Shown here: piece by piece, positions 23,550-31,675 of the stretch
Layout of the letters: every line of letters begins with the position of its first letter
Position numbering within the stretch: the first letter of the stretch is position 1
NCBI RefSeq assembly: GCF_005517195.1
Contig: NZ_CP040244.1
Span: 5,350,001-5,414,000, forward strand
Source: Streptomyces vilmorinianum
Lineage (GTDB): Bacteria > Actinomycetota > Actinomycetes > Streptomycetales > Streptomycetaceae
Length of the DNA: 64,000 bases
Direction: 5' to 3'
The notes under the pieces: generated by a model
Database searches by the model: none
What the model was told of the DNA's origin: nothing
The model's input: only the letters and a program-made list of their open reading frames with translations
Program-made: the position numbers and the translations under genes

Positions 23550-23948
23550 CTACTCCAGCACGGCGAAGCCGTCCAGCTCCACCTGGGCCTGATCGTCCCA
23601 CAGGCGTACGACACCGATCACGGCCATCGCCGGATAGTCGCGTCCGGCCAACCGCCGCCAGATCCGGCCCAGTTCGGGCGCGTGCTGCCGGTAGTCGGCG
23701 ATGTCGGTGGCGTAGACGGTGACGCGGGCGAGGTCGGCGGGGCTGCCGCCGGCGTGGCGGAGCGCGGTGAGCAGGTTGGCGAGGGCGGTCTCGAACTGCT
23801 CGGGCAGGGTCTCCCCGACCACCTTGCCGTCGCGGTCGAGGCTGGTCTGTCCCGCGAGGAAGAGCACGCGGGAGCCGGTGGCGGTGACGGCGTGCGAGAA
23901 GCCGGTGGGCGGGGAGAGTTCGGCGGGGTTGTGCCGGTGCAGGCTCAT
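23550..23948 (-). CDS. RidA family (YjgF/YER057c/UK114) protein
   Basis: A 132-residue cytoplasmic protein with the RidA trimer fold: FLAGQTSLDRDGKVVG, then ANLLTALRHAGGSPADLARVTVYATD and a C-terminal VELDGFAVLE. RidA enzymes hydrolyse reactive enamine/imine intermediates, and relatives in aromatic catabolic clusters act as deaminases. The Arg that RidA uses to hold the carboxylate is not clearly conserved here (VIGVVRLWDDQAQVELDG has Arg in a near position). Its start codon overlaps the stop of the acyl-CoA dehydrogenase gene (ATGA), a sign of coupled translation. Confidence 0.85.
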   Translation of the reverse strand: MSLHRHNPAELSPPTGFSHAVTATGSRVLFLAGQTSLDRDGKVVGETLPEQFETALANLLTALRHAGGSPADLARVTVYATDIADYRQHAPELGRIWRRLAGRDYPAMAVIGVVRLWDDQAQVELDGFAVLE

Positions 23949-25093
23949 GAGGCGGCCTCCTTGGACGGCTCCGGGGACAGCTCCTTGAAGAGTTCCTTGG
24001 CGATGATGGTGCGCTGGACCTCCGTGGCTCCTTCGTAGATGCGCGGGGCACGTACTTCCCTGTACAGGTGTTCCAGCAGATGGCCGCGTTGCAGGGCCCG
24101 TGCTCCGTGGAGCTGGACGGCGGCGTCGACGACGTACTGCGCGGTCTCGGTGGCGAGCAGTTTCGCCATCGCCGAGCGGCGGGGCACGTCGTCGGCTCCC
24201 GCGTCGTACGCGGCGGCCGCCGCGTAGACGAGCAGGCGGGCGGCCTCGGTGCGGGTGGCCATCTCGGCGACCTGGTGGGAGACGGCCTGGAGGTCGCGCA
24301 GGACCCCGCCGAAGGCGGGGCGGGTGGCGGTGTGGGCGAGGGTGGCGTCGAGGGCGGCCTGGGCCATGCCGACGGCGAAGGCGCCGACGCTGGGGCGGAA
24401 GCGGTTGAGGGTGGTCATGGCGACGCGGAAGCCCCGGTCGGTCTCGCCGAGGACGTCCTCGGGTCCGACGGGGACCCCGTCGAAGACGAGGGAGCCGATG
24501 GCGTGCGGGGCGAGCATGTCGAGGGGGCTGCCGGTGAGCCCGGGCCGGCCGGCCGGGACGAGGAAGGCGGTGACGCCCCGGGCGCCGGCGCCCGGGGTCG
24601 TGCGGGCGAAGACCGTGGCGAAGTCGGCCTCGGGGGCGTTGGAGATCCAGCGTTTCTCGCCGTGGAGGTGCCAGCCGCCGGCGCCGTCGGGGCGGGCCTC
24701 CAGGGCGAGGGCGGCCGCGTCGGAGCCCGCGTCGGGCTCGCTGAGCGCGAACGCGGCGACCGCGCGCCCCGCGACGACCTCGGGGAGCCAGCGGGCGCGC
24801 TGCTCGGCCGTGCCGAAGGCGGCGACCGGGTGGCCGCCGAGGCCCTGGAGGGCGAGCGCGGTCTCGGCCTCCGTACAGGAGTGGGCGAGGGATTCGCGCA
24901 GCAGGCAGAGGTCGAGGGCGCCGGCGTCGAAGAGCCCGGCGAGCAGGCCGAGCTCGCCGAGGGCGGCGACGAGGGGGCGGTTCACCCGGCCGGGTTCGCC
25001 CTTCTCGGCGAGGGGCCGCAGGCGCTCGGCCGCGAGGACGCGGAGCTCCGCACACCGCGCGGTCTGCTGTGGATCGAGTGAGAATACGGACAT
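23945..25093 (-). CDS. Acyl-CoA dehydrogenase
   Basis: A 382-residue FAD enzyme with the complete acyl-CoA dehydrogenase plan: N-terminal helices, the FAD-binding FALSEPDAGSDAAA (about 125-140), GEKRWISNAPEADF, and a C-terminal helix bundle ending in LHGARALQRGHLLEHLYREVRAP (abridged) and RIYEGATEVQRTII. The usual catalytic Glu region (YEGATE) is present. It starts 109 bp from the divergently transcribed CoA ligase and overlaps ridA. In the aromatic-CoA module it would oxidise the ring-derived acyl-CoA during beta-oxidation; the exact substrate is not readable. Confidence 0.9.
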   Translation of the reverse strand: MSVFSLDPQQTARCAELRVLAAERLRPLAEKGEPGRVNRPLVAALGELGLLAGLFDAGALDLCLLRESLAHSCTEAETALALQGLGGHPVAAFGTAEQRARWLPEVVAGRAVAAFALSEPDAGSDAAALALEARPDGAGGWHLHGEKRWISNAPEADFATVFARTTPGAGARGVTAFLVPAGRPGLTGSPLDMLAPHAIGSLVFDGVPVGPEDVLGETDRGFRVAMTTLNRFRPSVGAFAVGMAQAALDATLAHTATRPAFGGVLRDLQAVSHQVAEMATRTEAARLLVYAAAAAYDAGADDVPRRSAMAKLLATETAQYVVDAAVQLHGARALQRGHLLEHLYREVRAPRIYEGATEVQRTIIAKELFKELSPEPSKEAAS

Positions 25094-25126
25094 TCGGACC
25101 CCTGTCCCGTTCGCCGACATCACTTC

Positions 25127-25167
25127 TATCGCGCACCGTTGACTGTCGTCACCATCACGATACGCTC
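25127..25167 (+). promoter_or_regulatory. Divergent promoter with a PaaX operator candidate
   Basis: Three blocks occur in order: TATCGCGCAC (25127-25136), TGAC-TGTC-GTCA (25140-25151, a perfect TGAC/GTCA inverted repeat) and GATACGCTC (25159-25167). The same three blocks, in the same order, lie on the minus strand before the enoyl-CoA hydratase gene at 31059-31017. TTGACT (25139-25144) may be the -35 box and TACGCT the -10. The PaaX regulator of this cluster is the obvious candidate binder. Confidence 0.6.
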
Positions 25168-25202
25168 GAAGGGCGACCCCACCACGACAAGGGGACGAAC
25201 TC

Positions 25203-26837
25203 ATGGAGCTGACCCCCTCGGCCCACCACGACACCTTCGCGCGTGACCAGCTGCCACCCGCCGGCCAGTGGCCGCACCTGCTCTTCGACCTGCCGGGGCT
25301 CGCGTACCCCGAGCGGCTCAACTGCGGGGCCGAGCTGCTCGACCGTACGGTGGAACGCTTCGGCGGGGAGCGTCCGGCGTTCCGGGACGGCGACGGGCAT
25401 GTCTGGACATACGGACAGCTGCGGGAGCGGGTGAACCGCATCGCCCACGTCCTGACCTCGGACCTCGGCGTGCTGCCCGGCAACCGGGTGCTCCTGCGCG
25501 GCCCCACGACGCCCTGGCTGGCCGCCTGCTGGCTCGCGGTGATGAAGGCGGGCGGGATCGCCGTCACCGTCCTGGCCCAGCAGCGCGCCCAGGAGCTGGC
25601 CGTGATGTGCGAGATGGCCCGCTGCAGCCACGCCCTGTGCGACATCCGGAGCGTCGACGACCTGGTCGAGGCCCGGGTGCCGGGGCTGCGGATCACGGGC
25701 TTCGGCGGGGACTCCCCGGACGACCTGCTCTCCCTGGCCATGGGCCGGCCGGACGCCTACGAGGCGGTGGAGACGGCCGCGGACGACGTGGCGCTGATCG
25801 CCTTCACCTCGGGGACCACCGGGCGGCCCAAGGGGTGCATGCACTTCCACCGCGACGTCCTGGCCGTCGCCGACACCTTCTCGGCGCACGTGCTGCGCCC
25901 GCGGCCGGACGACGTCTTCGCCGGCTCGCCGCCTCTCGGCTTCACCTTCGGCCTCGGCGGACTCCTGCTCTTCCCGCTGCGCGCCGGGGCCAGCGCGCTG
26001 CTGCTCGAACAGGCGGGCCCCAAGCAGCTGTTGGCGGCGATCGCGGAGCACCGGGTGTCGGTGCTGTTCACGGCGCCGACCGCGTACCGGGTGATGCTGG
26101 AGGAGATCGAGCGGCACGGCGGACCCGAGGTCGGCTCCCTGCGGCGCTGTGTGTCGGCGGGCGAGAACCTGCCGGCCGCGACCTGGGACGCCTGGCACAA
26201 GGCCACCGGTCTGAAGCTCATCAACGGCATCGGCGCGACCGAACTGCTCCACATCTTCATCTCCGCCGCGGACGGCGACATCCGTCCCGGCACCACGGGG
26301 CGGGCGGTGCCCGGCTGGCACGCGCGCGTGGTGGACCGGGAGGGCGCCGAGGTCCCGGACGGCGAGGAGGGCCTGCTCGCGGTGCGCGGCCCGGTCGGCT
26401 GCCGGTATCTGTCCGACCCCCGGCAGAGCGAGTACGTCCTGGACGGCTGGAACGTCACGGGCGACACGTACGTGCGCGACGGCGAGGGGTACTTCCGCTA
26501 TGTCGCCCGCGCCGACGACATGATCATCTCGGCCGGCTACAACATCGCGGGGCCCCAGGTGGAGGAGGCGCTCCTGGCCCACCCGGACGTGGTCGAGGCG
26601 GCGGTCGTGGGGCAGCCGGACGAGCTGCGCGGCCAGATCGTGGTGGCGTACACGGTCGTACGGGACGGGGTGCCGCGGGACGCGGACACGGCGGCGGCGC
26701 TGCGGGCGTTCGTACGGTCCCGGCTGGTGCCGTACAAGAGTCCCCGGAAGATCGTCTTCCTGGACGCGCTGCCGCGGACGGCGACGGGCAAGCTGCAGCG
26801 TTTCCGGCTGCGCGCGGGCCCGGAGGACACCCCCTAG
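25203..26837 (+). CDS. Benzoate/2-aminobenzoate-type CoA ligase
   Basis: A 544-residue AMP-forming acyl-CoA synthetase. It has FTSGTTGRPKGCMH (ATP loop, about 200), GIGATELLHIF (about 340), DGWNVTGDTYVRDGEGYFRYVARADD (abridged; hinge region) and the C-terminal catalytic Lys in PRTATGKLQRFRL. The N-terminal half resembles benzoate and 2-aminobenzoate (anthranilate) CoA ligases, and the neighbours encode the matching ring-attack enzyme. It would activate the aromatic acid as its CoA thioester in the cytoplasm. The ATG follows AAGGGGA. The paaX-type gene starts 9 bp downstream, so regulator and ligase share a message. Confidence 0.85.
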   Translation: MELTPSAHHDTFARDQLPPAGQWPHLLFDLPGLAYPERLNCGAELLDRTVERFGGERPAFRDGDGHVWTYGQLRERVNRIAHVLTSDLGVLPGNRVLLRGPTTPWLAACWLAVMKAGGIAVTVLAQQRAQELAVMCEMARCSHALCDIRSVDDLVEARVPGLRITGFGGDSPDDLLSLAMGRPDAYEAVETAADDVALIAFTSGTTGRPKGCMHFHRDVLAVADTFSAHVLRPRPDDVFAGSPPLGFTFGLGGLLLFPLRAGASALLLEQAGPKQLLAAIAEHRVSVLFTAPTAYRVMLEEIERHGGPEVGSLRRCVSAGENLPAATWDAWHKATGLKLINGIGATELLHIFISAADGDIRPGTTGRAVPGWHARVVDREGAEVPDGEEGLLAVRGPVGCRYLSDPRQSEYVLDGWNVTGDTYVRDGEGYFRYVARADDMIISAGYNIAGPQVEEALLAHPDVVEAAVVGQPDELRGQIVVAYTVVRDGVPRDADTAAALRAFVRSRLVPYKSPRKIVFLDALPRTATGKLQRFRLRAGPEDTP

Positions 26838-26846
26838 AGTGATCAC

Positions 26847-27680
26847 GTGGCCGAGCAGCACACTCCCCGTTCCCTGATCGTCTCGCTGTACGGCGCGTAC
26901 GGCCGTGGCCTCGCGCCGGGCGAGGAACCGTTGCCCGTGGCCGAGCTGATCCGCCTTCTGGCGGTGCTCGGCGTGGACGCGCCGTCGGTGCGCTCCTCGG
27001 TGTCCCGGCTGAAACGGCGGGGCCTGCTGCTGCCGAGGCGGACGGCGGAGGGCGCGGCCGGGTACGCCCTGTCGGACGACGCGCGCCAGCTCCTGGAGGA
27101 CGGCGACCGCCGGATCTACGCCCGTACGGAGCCCACGCTGTCCGACGGCTGGGTCCTCGCCGTGTTCACCGTCCCCGAGTCCGAGCGCCACAAGCGCCAT
27201 CTGCTGCGCTCCCGGCTGGCCCGTCTGGGCTTCGGCACGGCGGCGCCCGGGGTGTGGATCGCCCCGGCACGGCTGTACGAGGAGACCCGGCACACCCTGG
27301 AGCGCCTGGAGCTCTCCCCGTACGTGGACCTGTTCCGCGGCGAGCACCTGGGCTACGCGCCGACGGCGGAGGCGGTGTCCCGCTGGTGGGACCTGCCGTC
27401 GATCGCCAAGCTCCACGAGGAGTTCCTCGCGGCCCACGAGCCGGTCCTGCGGGCCTGGACGGCCTCCCCGGGGTCGGCGGAGGACGCCTACCGGGACTAC
27501 CTGTTCGCTCTGGACTCCTGGCGCCGCCTCCCGTACGCGGACCCGGTCCTGCCGGCCGAACTCCTGCCGCAGAACTGGCCGGGCGCCCGCTCGGCGGAGG
27601 TCTTCGCGGCGCTCCACGAGCGGCTGCGGGACCGGGGGGCGCAGTTCGTGCTCGGGCTCACGGGCGAGGCGTCAGGCTGA
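26847..27680 (+). CDS. PaaX family transcriptional repressor
   Basis: A 277-residue protein of normal PaaX length. It has an N-terminal winged helix (about 8-80, LIVSLYGAYGRGLAPGEEPL (abridged) to VRSSVSRLKRRGLLLPRR), the central PaaX domain and the C-terminal segment WRRLPYADPVLPAELLPQNWPG, a hallmark of the family. PaaX represses phenylacetate catabolism and is released by the acyl-CoA; relatives sense other aromatic CoA esters. It starts with GTG, weak ribosome site, right behind the CoA ligase. Its 3' end overlaps the convergent monooxygenase gene by 23 bp. The TGAC-N4-GTCA sites at 25140 and 31035 are its likely targets. Confidence 0.9.
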   Translation: MAEQHTPRSLIVSLYGAYGRGLAPGEEPLPVAELIRLLAVLGVDAPSVRSSVSRLKRRGLLLPRRTAEGAAGYALSDDARQLLEDGDRRIYARTEPTLSDGWVLAVFTVPESERHKRHLLRSRLARLGFGTAAPGVWIAPARLYEETRHTLERLELSPYVDLFRGEHLGYAPTAEAVSRWWDLPSIAKLHEEFLAAHEPVLRAWTASPGSAEDAYRDYLFALDSWRRLPYADPVLPAELLPQNWPGARSAEVFAALHERLRDRGAQFVLGLTGEASG

Positions 27681-30159
27681 GTCGCGGCTTCGGCGCGTCC
27701 GTGCGGCCCGTCGGGGGTCTGCGGCTGCCCGCGCGGTACGGGGCGGGCCAGGGGGCCGCCGGGCCCTGGTAGTTCTGGTCGGCGGCCGCGTGCAGGGTCC
27801 AGTGGGGGTCGTAGAGGTGGGGGCGGGCGAGGGCGCAGAGGTCGGCGCGGCCCGCGAGAAGCAGGGAGTTGACGTCGTCCCAGGAGGAGATCGCGCCGAC
27901 CGCGATCACCGGGACGGCGAGTGCGTTGCGGATCCGGTCGGCGTACGGGGTCTGGTAGGAGCGGCCGTACTCGGGGTGTTCGTCGGGGACCACCTGGCCG
28001 GTGGAGACGTCGAGGGCGTCGGCGCCGTGGGCGGCGAAGGCGCGGGCGATCTCGACGGCGTCCTCGGCGGTCGTACCGCCGTCCGCCCAGTCGGTGGCGG
28101 AGATACGGACGGTCATGGGCCGGTCCTCGGGCCACACCTCCCGTACCGCGTCGAAGACTTCGAGCGGGAAGCGCAGCCGGTTCGCGAGCGCGCCGCCGTA
28201 CGCGTCGGTGCGGTGGTTGGTGAGCGGGGAGAGGAAGCCGGAGAGCAGATAGCCGTGCGCGCAGTGGAGTTCGAGCAGGTCGAAGCCGGAGAGGGCGGCG
28301 CGCCGGGCGGCGGCCGCGAAGTCCTCGCGTACGGCCGTCATCCCGTCCCGGTCGAGGGCGTGCGGGATCTGGTTGACGCCGGGGCGGTACGGGAGCGGGG
28401 AGGCGGCCGTCAGGGGCCAGTTGCCGGCGGGCAGCGGCTGGTCGATACCCTCCCACATGCGGCGGGTGGAGCCCTTGCGGCCGGAGTGGCCGAGCTGGAC
28501 GCCGATCGCGGTGCCGGGCGACTGTCCGTGCACGAAGGCGGTGATCCGGCTCCAGGCCGCCGCCTGCTCGTCGGTCCAGAGGCCGGTGCAGCCGGGGGTG
28601 ATACGGCCCTGGGGGCTCACGCACACCATCTCGGTCATGACGAGCCCGGCGCCGCCGAGGGCCCGGGCGCCGAGGTGGACGAGGTGGAAGTCGCCGGGGA
28701 CGCCGTCCTCGGCGACGTACAGGTCCATGGGTGAGACCACGACCCGGTTGCGCAGGGTCAGTCCGCGCAGCCGGAAGGGGGTGAACATCGGCGGGGTGCC
28801 GGGCGGGCAGCCGAAGTCCCGCTCGACGGAGCCGGTGAACGCGGGATCGCGCAGCCGCAGGTTGTCGTGGGTGACGCGGCGGCTGCGGGTGAGGAGGTTG
28901 AAGGCGAACTGGCGGGGCGGCTGGTCCAGATAGCCGTCGAGCTCCTCGAACCAGCGCAGGCTCGCGGCCGCGGCGCGCTGGGTGGACTCGACGACGGGCC
29001 GCCGTTCCGTCTCGTACGCGGCGAGCGCCTCTTCGAGGGTGGGCTGTTCCTCCACGCAGGCGGCGAGCGCGAGGGCGTCCTCGACGGCGAGTTTGGTGCC
29101 GGAGCCGATGGAGAAGTGCGCGGTGTGGGCGGCGTCGCCGAGGAGGACGGTGTTGCCGTGGGACCAGCGCGCGTTGACGACGGTACGGAAGGCGGTCCAG
29201 GAGGAGTTGTTGGAGCGCAGGGCTCTGCCGCCGAGCGCCTCGGCGAAGAGCTTGGCGCAGCGGGCGGTGGACTCCGCCTCGTCGAGCTCGTCGAAGCCGG
29301 CGGCCCGCCAGACCTCCTCGCGCATCTCGACGATGACGGTGGAGGAGTCGGCCGAGAAGGGGTAGCCGTGGAGCTGCATCACGCCGTACTCGGTCTCGGC
29401 GATCTCGAAGCGGAAGGCGTCGAAGGCGACGTCGGCGGCGAGCCAGATGTACCGGCAGCGGTGGGTGGTGAGCGTGGGCCGGAAGACGTCCGCGTGGGCG
29501 TCCCGGGTCCGGCTGTGGACCCCGTCGGCCGCGACGACCAGGTCGTGCGTGGCGGCGAGCTCGGCGGCGGGCGGGGCCTCGGTGCGGAAGCGGAGCCGTA
29601 CGCCGAGTTCGGTGCAGCGGGCGTGCAGGATCTCCAGGAGCCGGCGGCGGCCGAGGGCGGCGAAGCCGTGGCCCGTGGAGGTGAGCAGGTGCCCGCGGTG
29701 GGCGATGTGGATGTCGTCCCAGCGGACGAACGTGTCCTGGAGGGCGCGGTAGACGGCGGGGTCGGCGTGTTCGATGCCGCCGAGGGTCTCGTCGGAGAGG
29801 ACGACGCCGAAGCCGAAGGTGTCCTCGGGGGCGTTGCGCTCCCAGACGGTGACCTCGCGGGCGGGATCGAGCCGCTTGAGGAGGGCCGCGGCGTAGAGCC
29901 CGCCGGGCCCGCCGCCGATGACGGCGACACGGAGGGGCGCGCGGGTCTCCGGTGTGCGGGGCCGGGGCGCGCGGGTCTCGGGCCGGGGCGCGCGGGTTCC
30001 GTCCGGGAGGGTCGCCACCGCGTGGTTCTCGGGCCGGGGCGCGCGGGTCTCGGGCCGGGGCGCGCGGGTTCCGTCCGGGAGGGTCGCCACCGCGTGGGCC
30101 TCCGGCCGCACCGCGCCGGTGCCGCTCGGCGCGGTGCGGGGGTCCTGGGCGGGCGTCAT
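27658..30159 (-). CDS. Fused flavin monooxygenase / old yellow enzyme (2-aminobenzoyl-CoA monooxygenase/reductase or salicylyl-CoA 5-hydroxylase type)
   Basis: An 833-residue two-part flavoenzyme. After a repetitive 60-residue leader, residues about 65-440 are a class A flavoprotein hydroxylase: GGGPGGLYAAALLKR (FAD ADP site), DLVVAADGVHSRTRD, and LGDAAHTAHFSIGSGTKLAVEDAL (abridged). Residues about 455-833 are an old-yellow-enzyme reductase: FTPFRLRGLTLRNRVVVSPM, LHCAHGYLLSGFLSPLTNHR and LADLCALARP-like terminal motifs. The same fusion is known in 2-aminobenzoyl-CoA monooxygenase/reductase, which hydroxylates and then reduces the ring in aerobic anthranilate breakdown. The ATG at 30159 lies 2 bp after the enoyl-CoA hydratase stop. 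Confidence 0.85.
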   Translation of the reverse strand: MTPAQDPRTAPSGTGAVRPEAHAVATLPDGTRAPRPETRAPRPENHAVATLPDGTRAPRPETRAPRPRTPETRAPLRVAVIGGGPGGLYAAALLKRLDPAREVTVWERNAPEDTFGFGVVLSDETLGGIEHADPAVYRALQDTFVRWDDIHIAHRGHLLTSTGHGFAALGRRRLLEILHARCTELGVRLRFRTEAPPAAELAATHDLVVAADGVHSRTRDAHADVFRPTLTTHRCRYIWLAADVAFDAFRFEIAETEYGVMQLHGYPFSADSSTVIVEMREEVWRAAGFDELDEAESTARCAKLFAEALGGRALRSNNSSWTAFRTVVNARWSHGNTVLLGDAAHTAHFSIGSGTKLAVEDALALAACVEEQPTLEEALAAYETERRPVVESTQRAAAASLRWFEELDGYLDQPPRQFAFNLLTRSRRVTHDNLRLRDPAFTGSVERDFGCPPGTPPMFTPFRLRGLTLRNRVVVSPMDLYVAEDGVPGDFHLVHLGARALGGAGLVMTEMVCVSPQGRITPGCTGLWTDEQAAAWSRITAFVHGQSPGTAIGVQLGHSGRKGSTRRMWEGIDQPLPAGNWPLTAASPLPYRPGVNQIPHALDRDGMTAVREDFAAAARRAALSGFDLLELHCAHGYLLSGFLSPLTNHRTDAYGGALANRLRFPLEVFDAVREVWPEDRPMTVRISATDWADGGTTAEDAVEIARAFAAHGADALDVSTGQVVPDEHPEYGRSYQTPYADRIRNALAVPVIAVGAISSWDDVNSLLLAGRADLCALARPHLYDPHWTLHAAADQNYQGPAAPWPAPYRAGSRRPPTGRTDAPKPRLSLTPRP
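29961..30097. repeat. 72-bp in-frame tandem repeat in the monooxygenase leader
   Basis: Two copies start at 29961 and 30033 and are essentially identical over about 65 bp. Each contains two 21-bp subunits encoding RAPRPET. The period is a multiple of three, so copy-number change would keep the frame. Confidence 0.85.
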
Positions 30160-30161
30160 CG

Positions 30162-30989
30162 TCACCGCCCCCGCCATTTCGGCGGGCGCTTCTCGGTGAA
30201 GGCGGCGTGGAACTCGGCGTAGTCCTCGCCGTTCATCAGCAGCGCCTGGGTGGCGGCGTCCAGTTCGACGGAGGCCGCGAGCGGCATGTCCAGCTCGGCG
30301 GTGAGCAGGGCCTTGGTCTGGGCGTGGGCGAGGGCCGGTCCGTCGGCGAGGCGGCGGGCGAGCTCCGCGGCGCGGGCGTCGGCGCCGCCCTCCTCGGTGA
30401 CCTCGCTGAGCAGGCCGATGCGCTCGGCCTCGGGGGCGCGGACCGGGTCGCCGAGCATGAGCAGCCGGGTCGCGTGGCCGAGGCCGACGACCCGGGGCAG
30501 CAGATAGGCGGCGCCCATGTCGCCGCCGGAGAGCCCGACGCGGGTGAAGAGGAAGGCGAAGCGGGCACTGGGGTCGGCGATCCGGAAGTCGGCGGCGAGG
30601 GCGAGGACCGCCCCGGCTCCGGCGGCGACGCCGTGGATGGCGGCGACGACGGGGAAGGGGCACTCCCGGATCGCGCGGACGACCTGCCCGGTCATCCGGT
30701 TGAAGTCGAGGAGCTGTGCCGTGTCCATGGAGAGCGTCGCGCCGATGATCTCGTCCACGTCCCCGCCCGAGCAGAAGCCGCGCCCCTCGCCGCCGAGGAC
30801 GAGGGCGCGCACGGCGCGTTCCCGGGAGAGTTCGGCGAGCAGGTCGCGCAGGTCGGCGTAGGCGCCGAAGGTGAGCGCGTTGAGTTTCTCGGGACGGGCC
30901 AGGGTCACGGTGGCGACGCCGTCGTCGACGGTCAGGCGCAGATGCCGCCACTGTTCGGTACGGGGTGCGGAGCCGGTAAAGGGGCTCAT
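30162..30989 (-). CDS. Enoyl-CoA hydratase/isomerase family protein
   Basis: A 275-residue crotonase-fold enzyme. Oxyanion-hole segments are GEGRGFCSGGDVDE (about 70) and IHGVAAGAGAVLALAADFRIAD (abridged, about 120); the following FTRVGLSGGDMGAAYLLPR holds the acidic loop typical of the family, with a Gly-Asp in place of the usual PDGG Glu. A GTG at 30998 is also possible, but ATG 30989 has GGAGGG at 8-nt spacing. It opens the leftward pair with the fused monooxygenase and carries the second promoter of the matched pair, so it likely handles the ring-derived enoyl-CoA. Confidence 0.88.
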   Translation of the reverse strand: MSPFTGSAPRTEQWRHLRLTVDDGVATVTLARPEKLNALTFGAYADLRDLLAELSRERAVRALVLGGEGRGFCSGGDVDEIIGATLSMDTAQLLDFNRMTGQVVRAIRECPFPVVAAIHGVAAGAGAVLALAADFRIADPSARFAFLFTRVGLSGGDMGAAYLLPRVVGLGHATRLLMLGDPVRAPEAERIGLLSEVTEEGGADARAAELARRLADGPALAHAQTKALLTAELDMPLAASVELDAATQALLMNGEDYAEFHAAFTEKRPPKWRGR

Positions 30990-31016
30990 ACGGGACACCC
31001 TCCCTTCCTCCTCCCC

Positions 31017-31059
31017 GAGCGTATCACCGCTCTGTGACTGTCGTCACGAGTGCGCGATA
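31017..31059 (-). promoter_or_regulatory. Promoter of the hydratase-monooxygenase pair with PaaX operator candidate
   Basis: Read on the minus strand: TATCGCGCAC (31059-31050), the inverted repeat TGAC-GACA-GTCA (31047-31036) and GATACGCTC (31025-31017). Order and nearly the spacing equal those of the promoter at 25127-25167, so both arms of the pathway appear to be controlled together. Confidence 0.6.
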
Positions 31060-31150
31060 AGCCGCGCGTCGGACCGTGCGGTCGAAGGTCCCGGCCGGCC
31101 GGTGACCCTGGACCCGACCGCGAAGGAGGGGGTGCCTATGGGATTCGCTT

Positions 31151-31178
31151 TTGCGGTTCGTAAGGTTGAAAGTAGGAC
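31151..31178 (+). promoter_or_regulatory. Promoter candidate of the HATPase gene
   Basis: TTGCGG (31151-31156) and TAGGAC (31173-31178) are 16 bp apart in a locally AT-richer stretch, giving a leader of about 40 nt to the ATG at 31226. Confidence 0.45.
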
Positions 31179-31225
31179 GTCTCGGGGCGCGTCCTCCCCA
31201 TCTCCCCCGGCGAACGGACCCAGCC

Positions 31226-31672
31226 ATGGTCGAAGCCACCGACCCCACCACGTGGCACATCCGGCTTCCGCACACCACCGCGGCCGTGCCGATCGCCCGC
31301 GCGCTGGTCCGTACGGCGCTCACGGACCTCGACGCGCCCGCGGACAGTGACACGGCGGAGCTGCTGACGGCGGAGCTCGTCGCCAACGCGGTCGAGCACA
31401 CCGAGGGCGAGGACCCCATCGAGCTGGTCGTCGAGCTGCTGCCGGGCGGCTGTCAGGTCGAGGTGCACGACCGGCGCCCCGCCCGGCCCGGAGACCTGAT
31501 CTGCCCCGAGCCCGGCGAGGCGCCCGATCCCTGGCAGGAGCACGGCCGCGGGCTGCTGCTCATCCGCGCGCTCAGCAGCGACTGCGGCCACCGCCCCACC
31601 GCACACGGCAAGGCGGTCTGGTTCACCCTGCCGGCGGTGCCGCGGCAGCGTCGCGCGGCGGCGCGGTCGTAA
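31226..31672 (+). CDS. ATP-binding regulator (HATPase_c, anti-sigma/SpoIIAB-like)
   Basis: A 148-residue stand-alone GHKL ATPase domain. The N-box is ELVANAVEHTEGE (about 55-67), the G1-like box HDRRPARPGD and the G2 region EHGRGLLLIRALSSDCG. Streptomyces encode dozens of such proteins, which act as anti-sigma or anti-anti-sigma switch kinases or as Ser/Thr kinase-like regulators. No partner sigma factor or STAS protein is adjacent. The ATG at 31226 starts the conserved part; an in-frame TTG at 31151 overlaps the promoter and is rejected. It converges on argF with 3 bp between stops. Confidence 0.85.
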   Translation: MVEATDPTTWHIRLPHTTAAVPIARALVRTALTDLDAPADSDTAELLTAELVANAVEHTEGEDPIELVVELLPGGCQVEVHDRRPARPGDLICPEPGEAPDPWQEHGRGLLLIRALSSDCGHRPTAHGKAVWFTLPAVPRQRRAAARS

Positions 31673-31675
31673 CCG

